A stretch of 34,863 bases of DNA from Chloroflexota bacterium (GTDB lineage: Bacteria; Chloroflexota; Anaerolineae; B4-G1; DUEL01), in NCBI GenBank assembly GCA_014874475.1, contig JADBJJ010000006.1, forward strand, positions 1 through 34,863. The letters run 5' to 3'. The first letter of the stretch is position 1. Each line of letters begins with the position of its first letter. Positions 16,052-25,369 of this stretch are shown piece by piece. The notes under the pieces were generated by a model. The model did not search any database. It was not told the DNA's origin and was given only the letters and a program-made list of their open reading frames with translations. A program made the position numbers and the translations under genes.

Positions 16052-17561
16052 ATCCCGTGGATTTCAGCCTTTGGGCCAGGACCAGGGCCTCTTCCCGCGT
16101 GGTGACCTCTCCGGCAGCCTGCGCCTCCCGAATTGCCTCCAGCAGCCGCCCCACTTCTGGCCCCTCGGGTAGCCCCAACTCCCTCATCAGGTCGCGCCCG
16201 TTTACCAATGGCGGGGGCACGATGGCCCCCTGGCTTCGGTGGAAGAAGTACTCCAGGAGCGCGCTGGCCGCCGCCCGACGGCGGGCCCACCGCTCCGGTT
16301 GAAGGTTCGGGCCCCAGATGGCCAGATGGTCGGCCAGAGCCAGCAGGATGACCTCCACCCCGGCGTCGCCGGTAGCCCGGAAGAACCGATAGGCGGCGCG
16401 CCCCGTCACGCCGCCGGGTGCATCGGCGATTTGGGAGGGGCGCAGATGAGCGCGCACCATCGTGGCGACGGATTCCGCCTCGGCCCGGCTGAAGCGCAGG
16501 TCGTGCATCCACTCCGCCGCCCGTCGTGCGCCGATCGACTCGTGAGCGTAGAAGTGGAGAACGGGTTGAGATTGTCCTGGTTTGATCTCTTCAGTGACGG
16601 TGAGAGGCTTACCCACATCGTGGAGCAGTGTGGCCAGGATAAGGAGAGTCCGCCGGTAGCGGCGGACGGCAGCGGGCCGCCGGAGATGCTGGACCAGCGC
16701 GGGGGCGAAGGGGGCCAGCGTCTTCTGGACCTCGTCCCATACCCAGTCCGGTGCGTCTGCGTAGAGGGTTTCCGGTTTCCCACCGACGGCGCCGACCCGG
16801 CGCAGGATGTTCTCCGCCGCGTCCACCGTCATCAGCGTGTGCCACCAGACGTTGGTGCGATGGGGAGGGGTCTGGGATTGCTCCCGGAGGGCCTCCACGT
16901 CTGGGAGGATGGAGGTCATCAGGCCCAGTTCGTCCAGCAGTTGCAGATGGTAGGCGACAGAGCGGGCATTCAGCAGGCGGACAAATTCATCCCGGATGCG
17001 TTCCGAGGAGACGCGGAGGAGTTGCCCCGCGCGCTCTATGATCCACTGGGCGGTATGCACCTCCAGCCGCAGCCCTCGTTCCGCCACAATGCGGACGGCG
17101 CGCAGCATCCGGACGGGGTCCCGGTCAAAGGCATCCGGCCCCACGGCCCGCACCAGGCGAGCCTGCAGGTCGGTCAGGCCGCCGGTGGGGTCAATCAGTT
17201 CCCCGTCCGGCCCGATGGCGATGGCGTTGATCGTGAAATCCCGATCGCGCAGGTCGGCTTCCAGGTCCAGGCCGCGCAGGCGAGCGAAGTCCAGTTCCAT
17301 CCGCCGGCCCTCCCGCCGGACGATGACCCGCCCCGTATCCCGTTCTTCGTCCAGGGGATAGAAAGCGCCCCTCAACGCGTCCGCCACGGCGCGGGCCAGC
17401 CCTAGGGCGTCCCGGTCCACGGCGAAGTCCCAATCGTGGACGGGCCAGCTCAGGAGCAGGTCTCGCACGCAGCCACCCACGGGCCAGACCCGGACGCCCC
17501 GTTCAGCCGCCACTTGACGGACGATATCCCAGGGCCATGAAGGGAGCGAAACGGCGAACAT
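16050..17561 (-). CDS. cca: CCA tRNA nucleotidyltransferase / poly(A) polymerase family with HD domain
   Basis: This 503-residue enzyme of the class II nucleotidyltransferase family adds or repairs the 3'-terminal CCA of tRNAs. The head carries GGCVRD at 29-34 and the metal-binding pair D43-x-D45 in HDWDFAVD. The neck has the RRD-like LRDRDFTINAIA. A head-and-neck RNA-binding region (DPVRMLRAVRIVAERGL) follows, then an HD phosphohydrolase-like domain with LLHDVGKP and a conserved H in MVRAHLRPS. Such HD-fused forms are common in bacteria outside the gamma-proteobacteria. ATG 17561 is preferred because the family begins at the helix it opens; a GTG at 17579 adds six residues, and neither has a clear ribosome site. 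The gene stands alone and ends in a hairpin. Confidence 0.87.
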   Translation of the reverse strand: MFAVSLPSWPWDIVRQVAAERGVRVWPVGGCVRDLLLSWPVHDWDFAVDRDALGLARAVADALRGAFYPLDEERDTGRVIVRREGRRMELDFARLRGLDLEADLRDRDFTINAIAIGPDGELIDPTGGLTDLQARLVRAVGPDAFDRDPVRMLRAVRIVAERGLRLEVHTAQWIIERAGQLLRVSSERIRDEFVRLLNARSVAYHLQLLDELGLMTSILPDVEALREQSQTPPHRTNVWWHTLMTVDAAENILRRVGAVGGKPETLYADAPDWVWDEVQKTLAPFAPALVQHLRRPAAVRRYRRTLLILATLLHDVGKPLTVTEEIKPGQSQPVLHFYAHESIGARRAAEWMHDLRFSRAEAESVATMVRAHLRPSQIADAPGGVTGRAAYRFFRATGDAGVEVILLALADHLAIWGPNLQPERWARRRAAASALLEYFFHRSQGAIVPPPLVNGRDLMRELGLPEGPEVGRLLEAIREAQAAGEVTTREEALVLAQRLKSTG

Positions 17562-17610
17562 CGGGGAGCATGATACCACAGGTGGCTGTCAAAGGAAAGG
17601 GGACGCGTTC

Positions 17611-18600
17611 TTTCACGTAAAATGTTACCGGATGCCATACTGTCACCAAAAGAAAATGTTACCGGGAGGTCAGTATGCATCCGGAGGAACAGATGAACTT
17701 CACCGAACGCCGCAAGTATCTGGCGGTGATGTCTCGGCGATACCAGAAGACCTCACCCAGAGAGCGCTCCGCTCTCCTGAATGAGATGGAAGCCGTCACC
17801 GGCCTTCATCGGAAGTCTCTGATCCGTTTAATGCACAGCCCTCTTCCCTTACAGCGGAAACCCCGCCGAACTGAGCGGGGAATATGTCCTGACCCTGCAA
17901 CGGGTGGATGTGGCCACCGGTTGGGTGAAACTCGGGGCTGTCCTAGGCCGCAGTTACCGGGTGATGGAAGACGCCTTCCGGCAAAGGCTCCGGCGAATCC
18001 CCTTCCCTATCCGGGAACTGTACCCGGACAACGATAGCGCTTTCTCCAACGCCCATCTGTTTCGGTTCTGGACAGAAGTTCTTCCTGCGGCTGTCATCTC
18101 CCGCAGCCGCCCCTACCATAAGAATGACCACCGTTTCGTGGAAGAGCGGAATCCCTTTCTGGTCCGTTCCTGGATCGGCGATGACCGGCTGGACACCAGG
18201 GCATAGACCATTCTGCTGAATCGGATTTACGAGCGGCTCTGGATATACGCCCATCTCTTCTTGCCGGTTATGCGAATCCGGGAGAAAGTCCAGATTCCCA
18301 TCGGTGAAGGGAAGTTCCGCACTCGGCGAGTGTATGACCCGGCCCGCCCACCGCTGGAGCGGTTAGAAGATACGGAAGCGGTGCCCCCTCAACGATGGGA
18401 GCGGTTGAAGAGGCTTCGGGATGCGACGAACCCCCTGCAACTGCGGCAGGAGATGTATGACCTGATAGAGCAACTGTTCTCTCTGCCGGGGGCGATGCCA
18501 GGGGTAACCGAGAATATCTTTGAAACTCTGAATCTGCCATCGGGCCTGCCAGAAGAGCTCCTTGCCCCGTTAACATTATCATTTGACTTGACGCGCTTGT
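17611..18600 (+). mobile_element. Decayed insertion sequence with imperfect terminal repeats
   Basis: AATGTTACCGG occurs at 17621-17631 and again at 17655-17665. Its near-complement CCGTTAACATT lies at the other end (about 18567-18577). The outer bases (ACGCGT on the left, ACGCGC on the right) also mirror each other. These flank the broken transposase at 17675-18590, so the ends are probably the terminal repeats with subterminal transposase-binding copies. No clear target duplication was found. Confidence 0.6.
17675..18590 (+). pseudogene. DDE (integrase-catalytic-domain) transposase, deleted and stopped
   Basis: Three reading pieces belong to one former transposase. The first (from ATG 17675, with GGGAGG just upstream) carries the N-terminal helix-turn-helix part (ERRKYLAVMSRRYQKTSPRERSALLNEM). 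At about 17845 the frame jumps to the DDE core. There SGEYVLTLQRVDVATGWV, a PDN motif in altered form (PDNDSAF instead of PDNGSEF) and SRSRPYHKNDHRFVEE are recognisable. The block before it, including the first catalytic Asp, is missing, so several hundred bases were deleted. An in-frame TAG at 18204 interrupts the rest (RIYERLWIYAHLFLPVMRIREK, DATNPLQLRQEMYDL). With a lost catalytic residue, a frameshift and a stop, it cannot be active. The family is of the rve-type integrase fold; the exact IS family is not certain. Confidence 0.8.
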
Positions 18601-19133
18601 GCTCTTGGAGTGTGTCCACCCAACGAAAGTCTCTTCTTTCAGCCCGGCGGCGGTGAAACCGACGGGAGGCCTGAGGTTGTTCTAACGAAAATCTTATACC
18701 CTTCCATTGTTCTTCTAACGGGAGCAGGCTATCATTTCCCGCGGGTGCTATCCGCGGGTGGTCTCCCTTCGGAGAGTTGCCAAAAGATGACGCTTTTGGT
18801 TCACGGGCAAAGTTTGTGCTGGCCCAGGATGGGGCTTTTGGCGCCCCCTCATCCCCCGGGGAGGGGGGCCAAAATCCCCCCTCCCCGCACGGCACGGCCG
18901 TGGGAGGAGGGAGCAGGGGTGGAGCCGATATGCTGAATGGCACGCCCGTCCGTATCCCAGAAACGGCGCTTAGCATTCCTGCGCGGCGGTGAATGTTCAG
19001 CAACCCTCTATGGGGAGACTGCCCGATCCACGAAGAGGAATGAACTTTGCCCGTTCGCGGAGACCTTTCCCCTGCCTCGCAGGTGAAGACCTAACACATA
19101 TGGTGTACATTCAGTAGTGGTGAGGTGATGAGT
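18601..19133. other. Gene-free stretch upstream of clpB with a strong GC hairpin
   Basis: No convincing gene is seen here. Bases 18858-18868 (GGGGAGGGGGG) pair perfectly with 18876-18886 around a 7-nt loop. A direct repeat of CCGCGGGTG lies near 18740-18762. The clpB promoter should be in the last 150 nt; I see no CIRCE-type inverted repeat and no clear heat-shock box. Any open frames in this stretch have no family resemblance. Confidence 0.4.
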
Positions 19134-21707
19134 ATGGACATAAATCGGTACACGGAAAAAGCACAGGAAGCCATTTTTGCCGCTCAGCGGTTGACCAGTG
19201 AGTACAATCACGGCCAGATTGAGCCGGAGCATCTGCTGCTGGCTCTGGTCCGGCAGGCCGATGGGGTGGTGCCCCAGGTTCTGGCGAAGATGAACATCCC
19301 GCCGGAGACCATCGCGCTGGCAACGGAGCGCGCGCTGCGGGAGAAGCCCAAAATCTACGGGCCGACGCAGATCGGGCTTTCCCGGGACCTCTCCCGCGCG
19401 CTGGAGGAGGCGGAGAAGATCGCCGCCCGGATGCGGGACGAGTTCATCAGCACGGAGCATCTCCTGCTGGCTCTGCTGGGGACGCACGGGAACGGCGCTG
19501 CGCGCATCCTCTCCGCCCACGGCGTCACCGAAGACGCTGTCCTGCGGACCCTGACCGCCATTCGCGGCAGCCAGCGGGTCACATCCCAGAACCCAGAGGC
19601 CACCTACCAGGCACTGGAGAAGTACGGGCGGGACCTCACTGCGCTGGCCCGCCAGGGAAAACTGGACCCGGTCATCGGACGGGATGAGGAAATCCGGCGC
19701 GTGATGCAGATTCTCAACCGCCGCACCAAGAACAACCCCGTTCTCGTCGGCGACGCGGGTGTCGGGAAGACAGCCATCGTGGAAGGGCTGGCCCAGCGCA
19801 TCGTCCGGGGCGACATCCCGGAGGGGCTGAAGGATAAGCGTATCATCGCCCTGGACCTGGGTGCACTGGTCGCCGGGGCCAAGTACCGGGGCGAGTTTGA
19901 GGAGCGCCTGAAGGCTATCCTCAAAGAGGTCACCGACGCGGAGGGGGAAATCATCCTGTTCGTTGACGAGATTCATCAAGTCGTCGGCGCGGGGCGGGCT
20001 GAGGGCGCGCCGATGGACGCCGCCAACATCCTCAAGCCTATGCTGGCGCGGGGCGAACTCCACTGCATCGGCGCGACAACGCTGGACGAATATCGCAAGT
20101 ACATTGAGAAAGACGCCGCGCTGGAGCGACGCTTCCAACCCGTCTACGTGGACGAGCCGTCGGTGGAGGATACCATCAGCATCCTGCGCGGCCTGAAGGA
20201 GCGGTACGAAGTCCACCACGGCGTCCGCATCCAGGACGCTGCGTGTATCGCGGCTGCTGTCCTCAGCCACCGGTACATCGCTGACCGGCATCTGCCCGAC
20301 AAGGCCATTGACCTGATAGACGAGGCCGCGTCCCGCCTGCGGATGGAGATAGACTCCAAGCCCGCGGAACTGGATGAGGTGGACCGGCGCATCATGCAAC
20401 TGGAGATTGAGCGAGAGGCGCTGAAGAAGGAGACGGACGAGGCCAGTCGGGAGCGGATGCAAAAACTGGAGAAGGAACTGGCCGACCTGCGGGAGGAGAG
20501 CCAGGCCCTGCGGGCTCGGTGGGAGCGGGAGAAGGCTGCTATCCAGGCCCTGCGGGAGACGAAGGAGCGCATTGAGCAAGTCCGTCACCAGATTGAGGAA
20601 GCCCAGCGGGCCCTGGATTACGCCCGCGCATCTGAACTCCAGTACGGTGTACTGATAGAACTGGAGCGTCGGCGGCGGGAGCAGGAAGAACAGTTAAAGC
20701 AACTCCAGTCCGACCGGCCGTTGCTCAAGGAGGAGGTTGGCTCGGAGGACGTTGCCAAAGTAGTGGCCGAGTGGACCGGCATCCCGGTCACCAAACTCCT
20801 GGAGGGGGAACTGGAGAAACTCCTGCGGATGGAGGAGGCACTCCACCGGCGCGTCGTCGGGCAGGACGAGGCGGTCCGGGCCGTCGCCAACGCCGTCCGG
20901 CGCGCCCGCGCTGGGCTCCAGGACCCTAACCGGCCCATCGGTTCTTTTATCTTCCTAGGGCCGACGGGGGTGGGCAAGACCGAACTGGCCCGCGCCCTGG
21001 CGGAGTTCCTCTTTGACACCGAAGAGGCGATGGTCCGGATTGATATGAGCGAGTACCAGGAGCGGCACACCGTCTCCCGGCTCATCGGCGCTCCGCCGGG
21101 CTACGTGGGCTACGAGGAGGGCGGACAACTCACTGAGGCGGTCCGTCGCCGGCCCTACAGCGTGGTCCTGTTTGACGAGATAGAGAAGGCCCATCCGGAG
21201 GTCTTCAACACCCTGCTCCAACTCCTGGATGAGGGCCGCCTGACCGACGGTCACGGCCGCACGGTGGACTTCCGCAACACTATCATCATTATGACCAGCA
21301 ACATCGGCAGCCGCTGGATCAAGGAACTGGGCGTTGAGGCGGCCCGGGAGCGAGTGATGGAGGAACTGGACCGGACCTGCCGGCCGGAGTTCCTGAACCG
21401 GATTGACGAAATCATCCTCTTCCACAGCCTGACGCGGGAAGACTTGAAGCGGATTGTGGACATCCAGATGGAGCGGCTGCGGGGCCTGCTGGCCCAGAGG
21501 CAGATTGGGCTGGAATGGACAGACGGGTTACGGGAGTACCTGGCCGAGGTGGGCTACGACCCGGTCTTTGGCGCGCGGCCGCTCAAGCGGGTCATTCAGC
21601 GGGAGGTGCAGGACCCGCTGGCGCTGGCCATCTTGCGCAGCGAGTTCCGCGAGGGAGACACGGTGCGGGTAGACGTCCGGGATGGCCGGGTGGTGTTCGT
21701 AAAGTAA
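19134..21707 (+). CDS. clpB: ClpB-type AAA+ disaggregase
   Basis: This 857-residue hexameric ATPase works with DnaK to pull polypeptides out of aggregates in the cytoplasm. A Clp N-domain (1-145, two HLLLALL repeats) leads into AAA-1 with Walker A GDAGVGKT at 206-213 and Walker B ILFVDE. A long coiled-coil middle domain (about 405-530, rich in Glu/Lys/Arg) is the feature separating ClpB from ClpA. AAA-2 has GPTGVGKTE near 608 and [15 protein letters not shown]. The gene could start at GTG 19125, ATG 19128 or ATG 19134. The last is chosen because GAGGT is well spaced before it and the family begins MD[12 protein letters not shown]. It is a single gene ending in an intrinsic terminator. The upstream region shows no recognised heat-shock operator. 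Confidence 0.95.
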   Translation: MDINRYTEKAQEAIFAAQRLTSEYNHGQIEPEHLLLALVRQADGVVPQVLAKMNIPPETIALATERALREKPKIYGPTQIGLSRDLSRALEEAEKIAARMRDEFISTEHLLLALLGTHGNGAARILSAHGVTEDAVLRTLTAIRGSQRVTSQNPEATYQALEKYGRDLTALARQGKLDPVIGRDEEIRRVMQILNRRTKNNPVLVGDAGVGKTAIVEGLAQRIVRGDIPEGLKDKRIIALDLGALVAGAKYRGEFEERLKAILKEVTDAEGEIILFVDEIHQVVGAGRAEGAPMDAANILKPMLARGELHCIGATTLDEYRKYIEKDAALERRFQPVYVDEPSVEDTISILRGLKERYEVHHGVRIQDAACIAAAVLSHRYIADRHLPDKAIDLIDEAASRLRMEIDSKPAELDEVDRRIMQLEIEREALKKETDEASRERMQKLEKELADLREESQALRARWEREKAAIQALRETKERIEQVRHQIEEAQRALDYARASELQYGVLIELERRRREQEEQLKQLQSDRPLLKEEVGSEDVAKVVAEWTGIPVTKLLEGELEKLLRMEEALHRRVVGQDEAVRAVANAVRRARAGLQDPNRPIGSFIFLGPTGVGKTELARALAEFLFDTEEAMVRIDMSEYQERHTVSRLIGAPPGYVGYEEGGQLTEAVRRRPYSVVLFDEIEKAHPEVFNTLLQLLDEGRLTDGHGRTVDFRNTIIIMTSNIGSRWIKELGVEAARERVMEELDRTCRPEFLNRIDEIILFHSLTREDLKRIVDIQMERLRGLLAQRQIGLEWTDGLREYLAEVGYDPVFGARPLKRVIQREVQDPLALAILRSEFREGDTVRVDVRDGRVVFVK

Positions 21708-21718
21708 GCAATGGGTTG

Positions 21719-21751
21719 CGGCGGTGGCTGGGCCACCGCCGTCAACTTTTT
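21719..21751 (+). terminator. Intrinsic terminator of clpB
   Basis: A perfect 10-bp stem (21719-21728 with 21732-21741, loop TGG) is followed within five bases by a run of five T (21747-21751), 12 nt after the clpB stop. Confidence 0.9.
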
Positions 21752-21825
21752 CGGACCTGTGGTAGAATAGCAATGAAAACGATCCAGCCCTTATCTGGTC
21801 CCTCTGGCGGACAAGGAGGCCGAAG

Positions 21826-22386
21826 ATGAGGATTCAAATCCATCGCACTGCGCTGGAACTGGTGGAAGGGGACATCACGGAGATGGAGACCGACGCTATC
21901 GTCAACGCGGCCAACGAATACCTGGCCCACGGAGGTGGGGTGGCAGGGGTCATTGCGCGCAAAGGCGGCCCGACGATCCAGCGGGAAAGCGACGAGTGGG
22001 TCCGCCGCCACGGTCCCGTCCCTACCGGCTCCGCTGCTATCACTTCTGGGGGTTACCTGAAGGCTCGCTACGTGATTCACGCCGTCGGGCCAGTATATGA
22101 TCGGACGGCCCCCGAGAGGTCAGCCCAACTCCTGGCTTCGGCCGTGCGCGCTGCCCTGCGGATGGCGGATGAGCACAACCTCAAATCCATCGCTTTGCCC
22201 GCCATCAGCACCGGCATCTTCGGGTACCCAATGGAAGAGGCCGCGGAGGTGATGCTGCGGGCGGCGGCCGACTACCTGCAGGGTGAGACAGGGCTGGAAC
22301 GGGTCGTTTTCTGTCTCTATGGCCAGTCGGCCTACAACATCTTTGCTGACACGCTGGAGCGGCTGATGGGCCCGGCGGCCCGTTGA
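21826..22386 (+). CDS. Macro-domain protein (ADP-ribose binding or hydrolase)
   Basis: This 186-residue protein is a single macro domain, the fold that binds ADP-ribose and often removes ADP-ribose or O-acetyl groups from proteins, RNA or sirtuin products. The ligand-binding motifs are present: GDIT at 15-18, IVNAANEYLAHGGGVAG at 25-41, and PAISTGIFGYP in the second half. ATG 21826 has an excellent AAGGAGG 5-10 nt upstream. A TAGAAT at 21763 may be a -10 box after the clpB terminator. The last codons abut the Rhs fragment encoded on the other strand (22387-22630), whose toxin region is lost exactly here. Whether it once countered an ADP-ribosylating toxin is speculation. It could equally be a general repair enzyme. 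Confidence 0.88.
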   Translation: MRIQIHRTALELVEGDITEMETDAIVNAANEYLAHGGGVAGVIARKGGPTIQRESDEWVRRHGPVPTGSAAITSGGYLKARYVIHAVGPVYDRTAPERSAQLLASAVRAALRMADEHNLKSIALPAISTGIFGYPMEEAAEVMLRAAADYLQGETGLERVVFCLYGQSAYNIFADTLERLMGPAAR

Positions 22387-22630
22387 CGGTTCGTTTTCCT
22401 GTAGTGAACCCCTCTCGCCGGATGTCGTTGATCGTCAGCCCCAGCGAGATGATGTCTATGGCCGTCTCTACCCAGTGGCCGGTGGGGTCGGTGTATTTCA
22501 GCGGGTTGTTGTGAACGTACGCGTACCGGTTCAGGCTCTGTGGGTTGGCCGGATTCGGGATGAGGGTGTCCGGCGAGATGAACCGCCCCACCCCTGGATG
22601 GTAGTAGCGGGCGCAATAATCTTGTACCAA
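22387..22630 (-). pseudogene. Rhs/YD-repeat core fragment, both ends lost
   Basis: The minus strand encodes the classical end of an Rhs core: ARYYHPGVGRFISPDT, then NPQSLNRYAYVHNNPLKYTDPTGH. It continues with WVETAIDIISLGLTINDI, the usual linker into a polymorphic C-terminal toxin. Upstream of about 22630 the reading has no Rhs resemblance, and downstream it runs into the convergent macro-domain gene without a toxin domain. Complete Rhs proteins exceed 1000 residues, so this is a small relic of a toxin-delivery gene. The overlap-free junction with the macro gene suggests a deletion or insertion endpoint at about 22387. Confidence 0.8.
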
Positions 22631-22763
22631 TTGCCCTATCAAAGACCCCGCATTCCGCCCATATATGGGGCTTGCGCAAACAGGGTGTTTTGCATCACAA
22701 TTGGTATCACCAGAGCAGAATCCCACTGGCGGCCAGTACATTGGCGCTCAACAACCCAGCGCC

Positions 22764-23351
22764 TTACGGCAGCGGTGTCGCTGGTGTCATTTCACGATAA
22801 AACGCATCCATATCTCCCGTCGGCGAATCGGGGGAAAGCCACATATGCGCCAGAACCAATTCCCCACTACGCAATCGCCGAACATTGAGAACCAGCTTAT
22901 CCACCATCCTAACCCCTTCATCGCCGAATGGATCAAAGAACTCCATACTCTCAGAGGAAGTCCCAGACAATCGGCCTCGCCATTCTCCCATCTCGGTACT
23001 ATAACGGTAATATCGTGCTCCCTCCAAATGCACCCACACTCTCCCATCCGGAAAGCGCTCCACCCACCATTTGTTCCAGGAGGTCTCAAACTTGAATTTC
23101 TTGATCTGACTTATGTAAATCTGTTTGAAAGTCCCGTCCGGCCGCAAGATTAGACGGTCAATTATCTGAGAACCACTATATGCCGCCTTCCATGTACCCA
23201 CGAGATCTGATTCCCGAAACGCTATCCCCGGCGATTCCGACTTCTCCAGTTCCGAAGGACGAAGCACCGCAGCCATCAAACCCAAACAGCATATCATGGT
23301 TATTATCAAAGGCGACAAAATGAGAAGCAAACACCAACGCCGCTTGCGCAT
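22764..23351 (-). CDS. Membrane-anchored protein of unknown function near the Rhs relic
   Basis: This 195-residue protein starts at ATG 23351, with GGGAGGG four bases before it. The N-terminus is basic and then hydrophobic (WCLLLILSPLIITMICCLGLMAAVL), giving a signal anchor, possibly with lipidated cysteines. The rest is a soluble domain beginning LVGTWKAAYSGSQIIDRLIL, with RPDGTFKQIY and HLEGARYYRY motifs. It reads like a small lipocalin-type beta barrel of the 'L-x-G-x-W ... F/DGTF' kind. I recognise no named family. It lies 130 nt upstream of the Rhs fragment on the same strand; such small exported proteins often lie beside Rhs tails, where they may be immunity proteins, but that is inferred from position only. 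The gene is somewhat AT-richer than its neighbours. Confidence 0.65.
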   Translation of the reverse strand: MRKRRWCLLLILSPLIITMICCLGLMAAVLRPSELEKSESPGIAFRESDLVGTWKAAYSGSQIIDRLILRPDGTFKQIYISQIKKFKFETSWNKWWVERFPDGRVWVHLEGARYYRYSTEMGEWRGRLSGTSSESMEFFDPFGDEGVRMVDKLVLNVRRLRSGELVLAHMWLSPDSPTGDMDAFYREMTPATPLP

Positions 23352-23443
23352 TTTTCCCTCCCTACGGCTTTGGTGCATAAATTGCGCTACAAACAAACAT
23401 GAGCAGCACTCTCTGTTTCTTGATGACTGTTGCCGGCTCCATG

Positions 23444-23603
23444 GCCTGAATTTCGCCCCCTGTGCTCTCTACCGCCAGATGGAATACCCGCCAGGTGCGC
23501 CGTTTTGATGGGCCGTGCAGACGGATTTTCCACTCCCCTTTCACCATAGACCTTCAGCCCGGTATGGCCGGGCACTGGCAGGGGAATTCCCATCTTCTGG
23601 AAC
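23444..23603 (-). pseudogene. IS5-type transposase fragment with internal deletion
   Basis: This minus-strand stretch matches the transposase at 34184-34756 (plus strand) base for base over long runs: from GTTCCAGAAGATGGGAATTC to the CCATACC block, then from GGGCTGAAGGTCTATGGTGA to GGGGGCGAAATTCAGGC. About 85 bases between the two blocks are missing here, and one extra A in GGTGAAAGGGG shifts the frame. Both ends are cut, so only about 160 bases remain. The flanks up to 23351 and 23748 contain no other recognisable gene. Confidence 0.85.
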
Positions 23604-23748
23604 GCTGAGTAAGCATCACCTGTTCCTCACACTTACCACTTTCGCTATCATAATGTCACCAGCGAGTAGACCGCCTCCGACCGCAGATTCCGAACTTGCA
23701 GCCTGGCGGCCTGCTCTGTGGCGATCTGCCCTCAGTGGCCCACGAATG

Positions 23749-25263
23749 TTATCTCAGGTCATAGAGAAAGACGGCCGCGTTTTGGGTCTCTAGGCGGTCC
23801 AGTTGCGTCCCCCGACCGTCCAATTGCGCCAGCAAAAACGACTGCTCACTAATGCCGTTAAAGGAATAGATGTGGGCGAACAGGGCCCACACCCGCCCCG
23901 GAGGTAGGCGGGCCACGTCGTCTTGAAGAACGGTGAAATCCCCGTTGGAAGCCCGGCCCATCTGATAGAGCGTCGGGTCGTCCAGGCCAAAGCGGGGCGC
24001 ATAGTAGGCAAAGGTCGGCGCCGCGCCATGGTACACATACACCCGGTCCCCTTCCTGCCAGTGGTCACGGATGTACTGAATTGCCGGTCGCACCTCTTCG
24101 TTCATCAAGGGGCTGCTCAGCACCGTCAGGGAGCGATAGAGTGGGTGGAGGAGCAGCAGGGCTATCCATAAAAGGGCGATGGCGCGGGAATGAGGGGATA
24201 GCGCCCGATGGACGGCCTCCCCACCACAGGCAATCAGCAGGAAAGTGGGCGGTACCGCGAAGAGAATGACACGAATGTAGAGGGGGTAAAGTTTCAGTAT
24301 GGAGGCAGCCGTTGCGCCGAGAAGCGGCAGGACCAGCGCCAGGGCCAGAGCACGGCGCCCAGCCTGCCAGAGAGTGATGCCCCCCGCCAGCCATGCAAAG
24401 GTCGCCAGTCCGTAGAACGGCACCCCCCCGGCCCAAACCAGGAAGTCAAACCAGGCCTGGAGATACCAGTACAGGGCAGCCAGGGACCAGGGCGGGAAGG
24501 GGGCGAAGAACTCCCGCCAGAAGGTGCGCAGGAACGGGTCGCTCAGGCCAGGCCGGAGGACAGCCGCGTACAGCGCCAGCAGGCTCAACCCCCAGAGGGC
24601 GGGAGGGATGGCCAAGCGCAAGGCCAGCCGGTACTGGCGACGAAGAAAGGGAGTCGCTAACATCGCCACCGCCAGTCCCCCCAGGACGAAGGCAGAGGGA
24701 TAGGAGAACCAGGGCATCAGCGCGCCCAGGGCACCGGTGAGGAGGAGACGTCGGACCGAGGGTCGGGCCGCCGCCGGACTCTCTACCAGGGGCAGGACCA
24801 GCGCGCAGGCCGCGATGGCGGTCAGGGCATCGGTGGCATAGGGCTTGACCTCGGAGGCGTAGCAGATGAGCGGCTGGGACCAGGCAAGCAGCGCAGTCGC
24901 CAGCCAGGCGCCAAGAGGCCCCAGCACCCGCTGAGCCAGAAAGTAGAACAGCGGGAGCGCCAGGATGCCCCCGATGAGAGGGACCAGTCGCAATATCGCC
25001 TCGCCGTCCCCCCAGAGAGAGACAGCCAGTTTGACGGCCCAGAGGAAAAGAGGGGGCGCAATCTGATGGTGATCCAGTGGACGGAGGAGGTCGGGGAAGT
25101 CGCGGCCCAGGATGTTCAGCGCCAGGTACGCCTCGTCCAGCCAGAGGGAACGGTTGCTGAGGTACTGGGCCAGCCGGGCGGCGATGCCCAGAGCGAACGT
25201 CGCCAGCAAGGCCACGAGGGGCCAGGCCTGGTTACAGTGGAGTTGAGGTGAATTCCGGCTCAT
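23749..25263 (-). CDS. Membrane glycosyltransferase, GT39/ArnT-like (GT-C fold)
   Basis: This 504-residue integral membrane protein would move a sugar from a polyprenyl phosphate donor onto a protein or glycan on the outer face of the membrane. About ten to eleven hydrophobic helices are seen. The first loop carries the family's acidic motif RSLWLDEAYLALNI, with the D-E catalytic pair, followed by HHQIAPPLFLW, typical of PMT_2/GT39 proteins. YASEVKPYATDA is another common loop. The last 110 residues after LLLHPLYRS are a soluble external domain. ATG 25263 has AGAAGGG nearby at short spacing. A terminator for the upstream SIMPL gene lies in between (25315-25354), so it probably has its own promoter in 25264-25314. 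The exact sugar and acceptor are unknown. Confidence 0.8.
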   Translation of the reverse strand: MSRNSPQLHCNQAWPLVALLATFALGIAARLAQYLSNRSLWLDEAYLALNILGRDFPDLLRPLDHHQIAPPLFLWAVKLAVSLWGDGEAILRLVPLIGGILALPLFYFLAQRVLGPLGAWLATALLAWSQPLICYASEVKPYATDALTAIAACALVLPLVESPAAARPSVRRLLLTGALGALMPWFSYPSAFVLGGLAVAMLATPFLRRQYRLALRLAIPPALWGLSLLALYAAVLRPGLSDPFLRTFWREFFAPFPPWSLAALYWYLQAWFDFLVWAGGVPFYGLATFAWLAGGITLWQAGRRALALALVLPLLGATAASILKLYPLYIRVILFAVPPTFLLIACGGEAVHRALSPHSRAIALLWIALLLLHPLYRSLTVLSSPLMNEEVRPAIQYIRDHWQEGDRVYVYHGAAPTFAYYAPRFGLDDPTLYQMGRASNGDFTVLQDDVARLPPGRVWALFAHIYSFNGISEQSFLLAQLDGRGTQLDRLETQNAAVFLYDLR

Positions 25264-25314
25264 CCCTTCTGCCGAATATTTTACGTCCGGAGGAGAATTT
25301 GGGCAACCGGACGG

Positions 25315-25354
25315 AAAAAAGAGATACCGGGCACTTTCGCGCCCGGCATCTCTT
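25315..25354 (-). terminator. Intrinsic terminator of the SIMPL gene
   Basis: On the minus strand a 14-position stem (25354-25341 with 25332-25319, one G-U pair) has an 8-nt loop. It is followed at once by six T (25320-25315). It lies 16 nt after the stop at 25370. Confidence 0.92.
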
Positions 25355-25369
25355 ACAATCTTACATCCG

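Noticed and set aside
18389-19003. A 204-codon minus-strand open frame across the relic transposase end and the clpB upstream region
   Set aside because: It spans the end of a mobile-element relic and a GC hairpin, has low-complexity content and no ribosome site of note.
18980-19133. A CIRCE or other heat-shock operator upstream of clpB
   Set aside because: I looked for the TTAGCACTC/GAGTGCTAA pair and for other clear inverted repeats near the start and found none.
19008-20588. A 526-codon minus-strand open frame opposite clpB
   Set aside because: It has no family resemblance and lies entirely against a highly conserved gene in the opposite strand; GC-rich antisense frames of this length are common.
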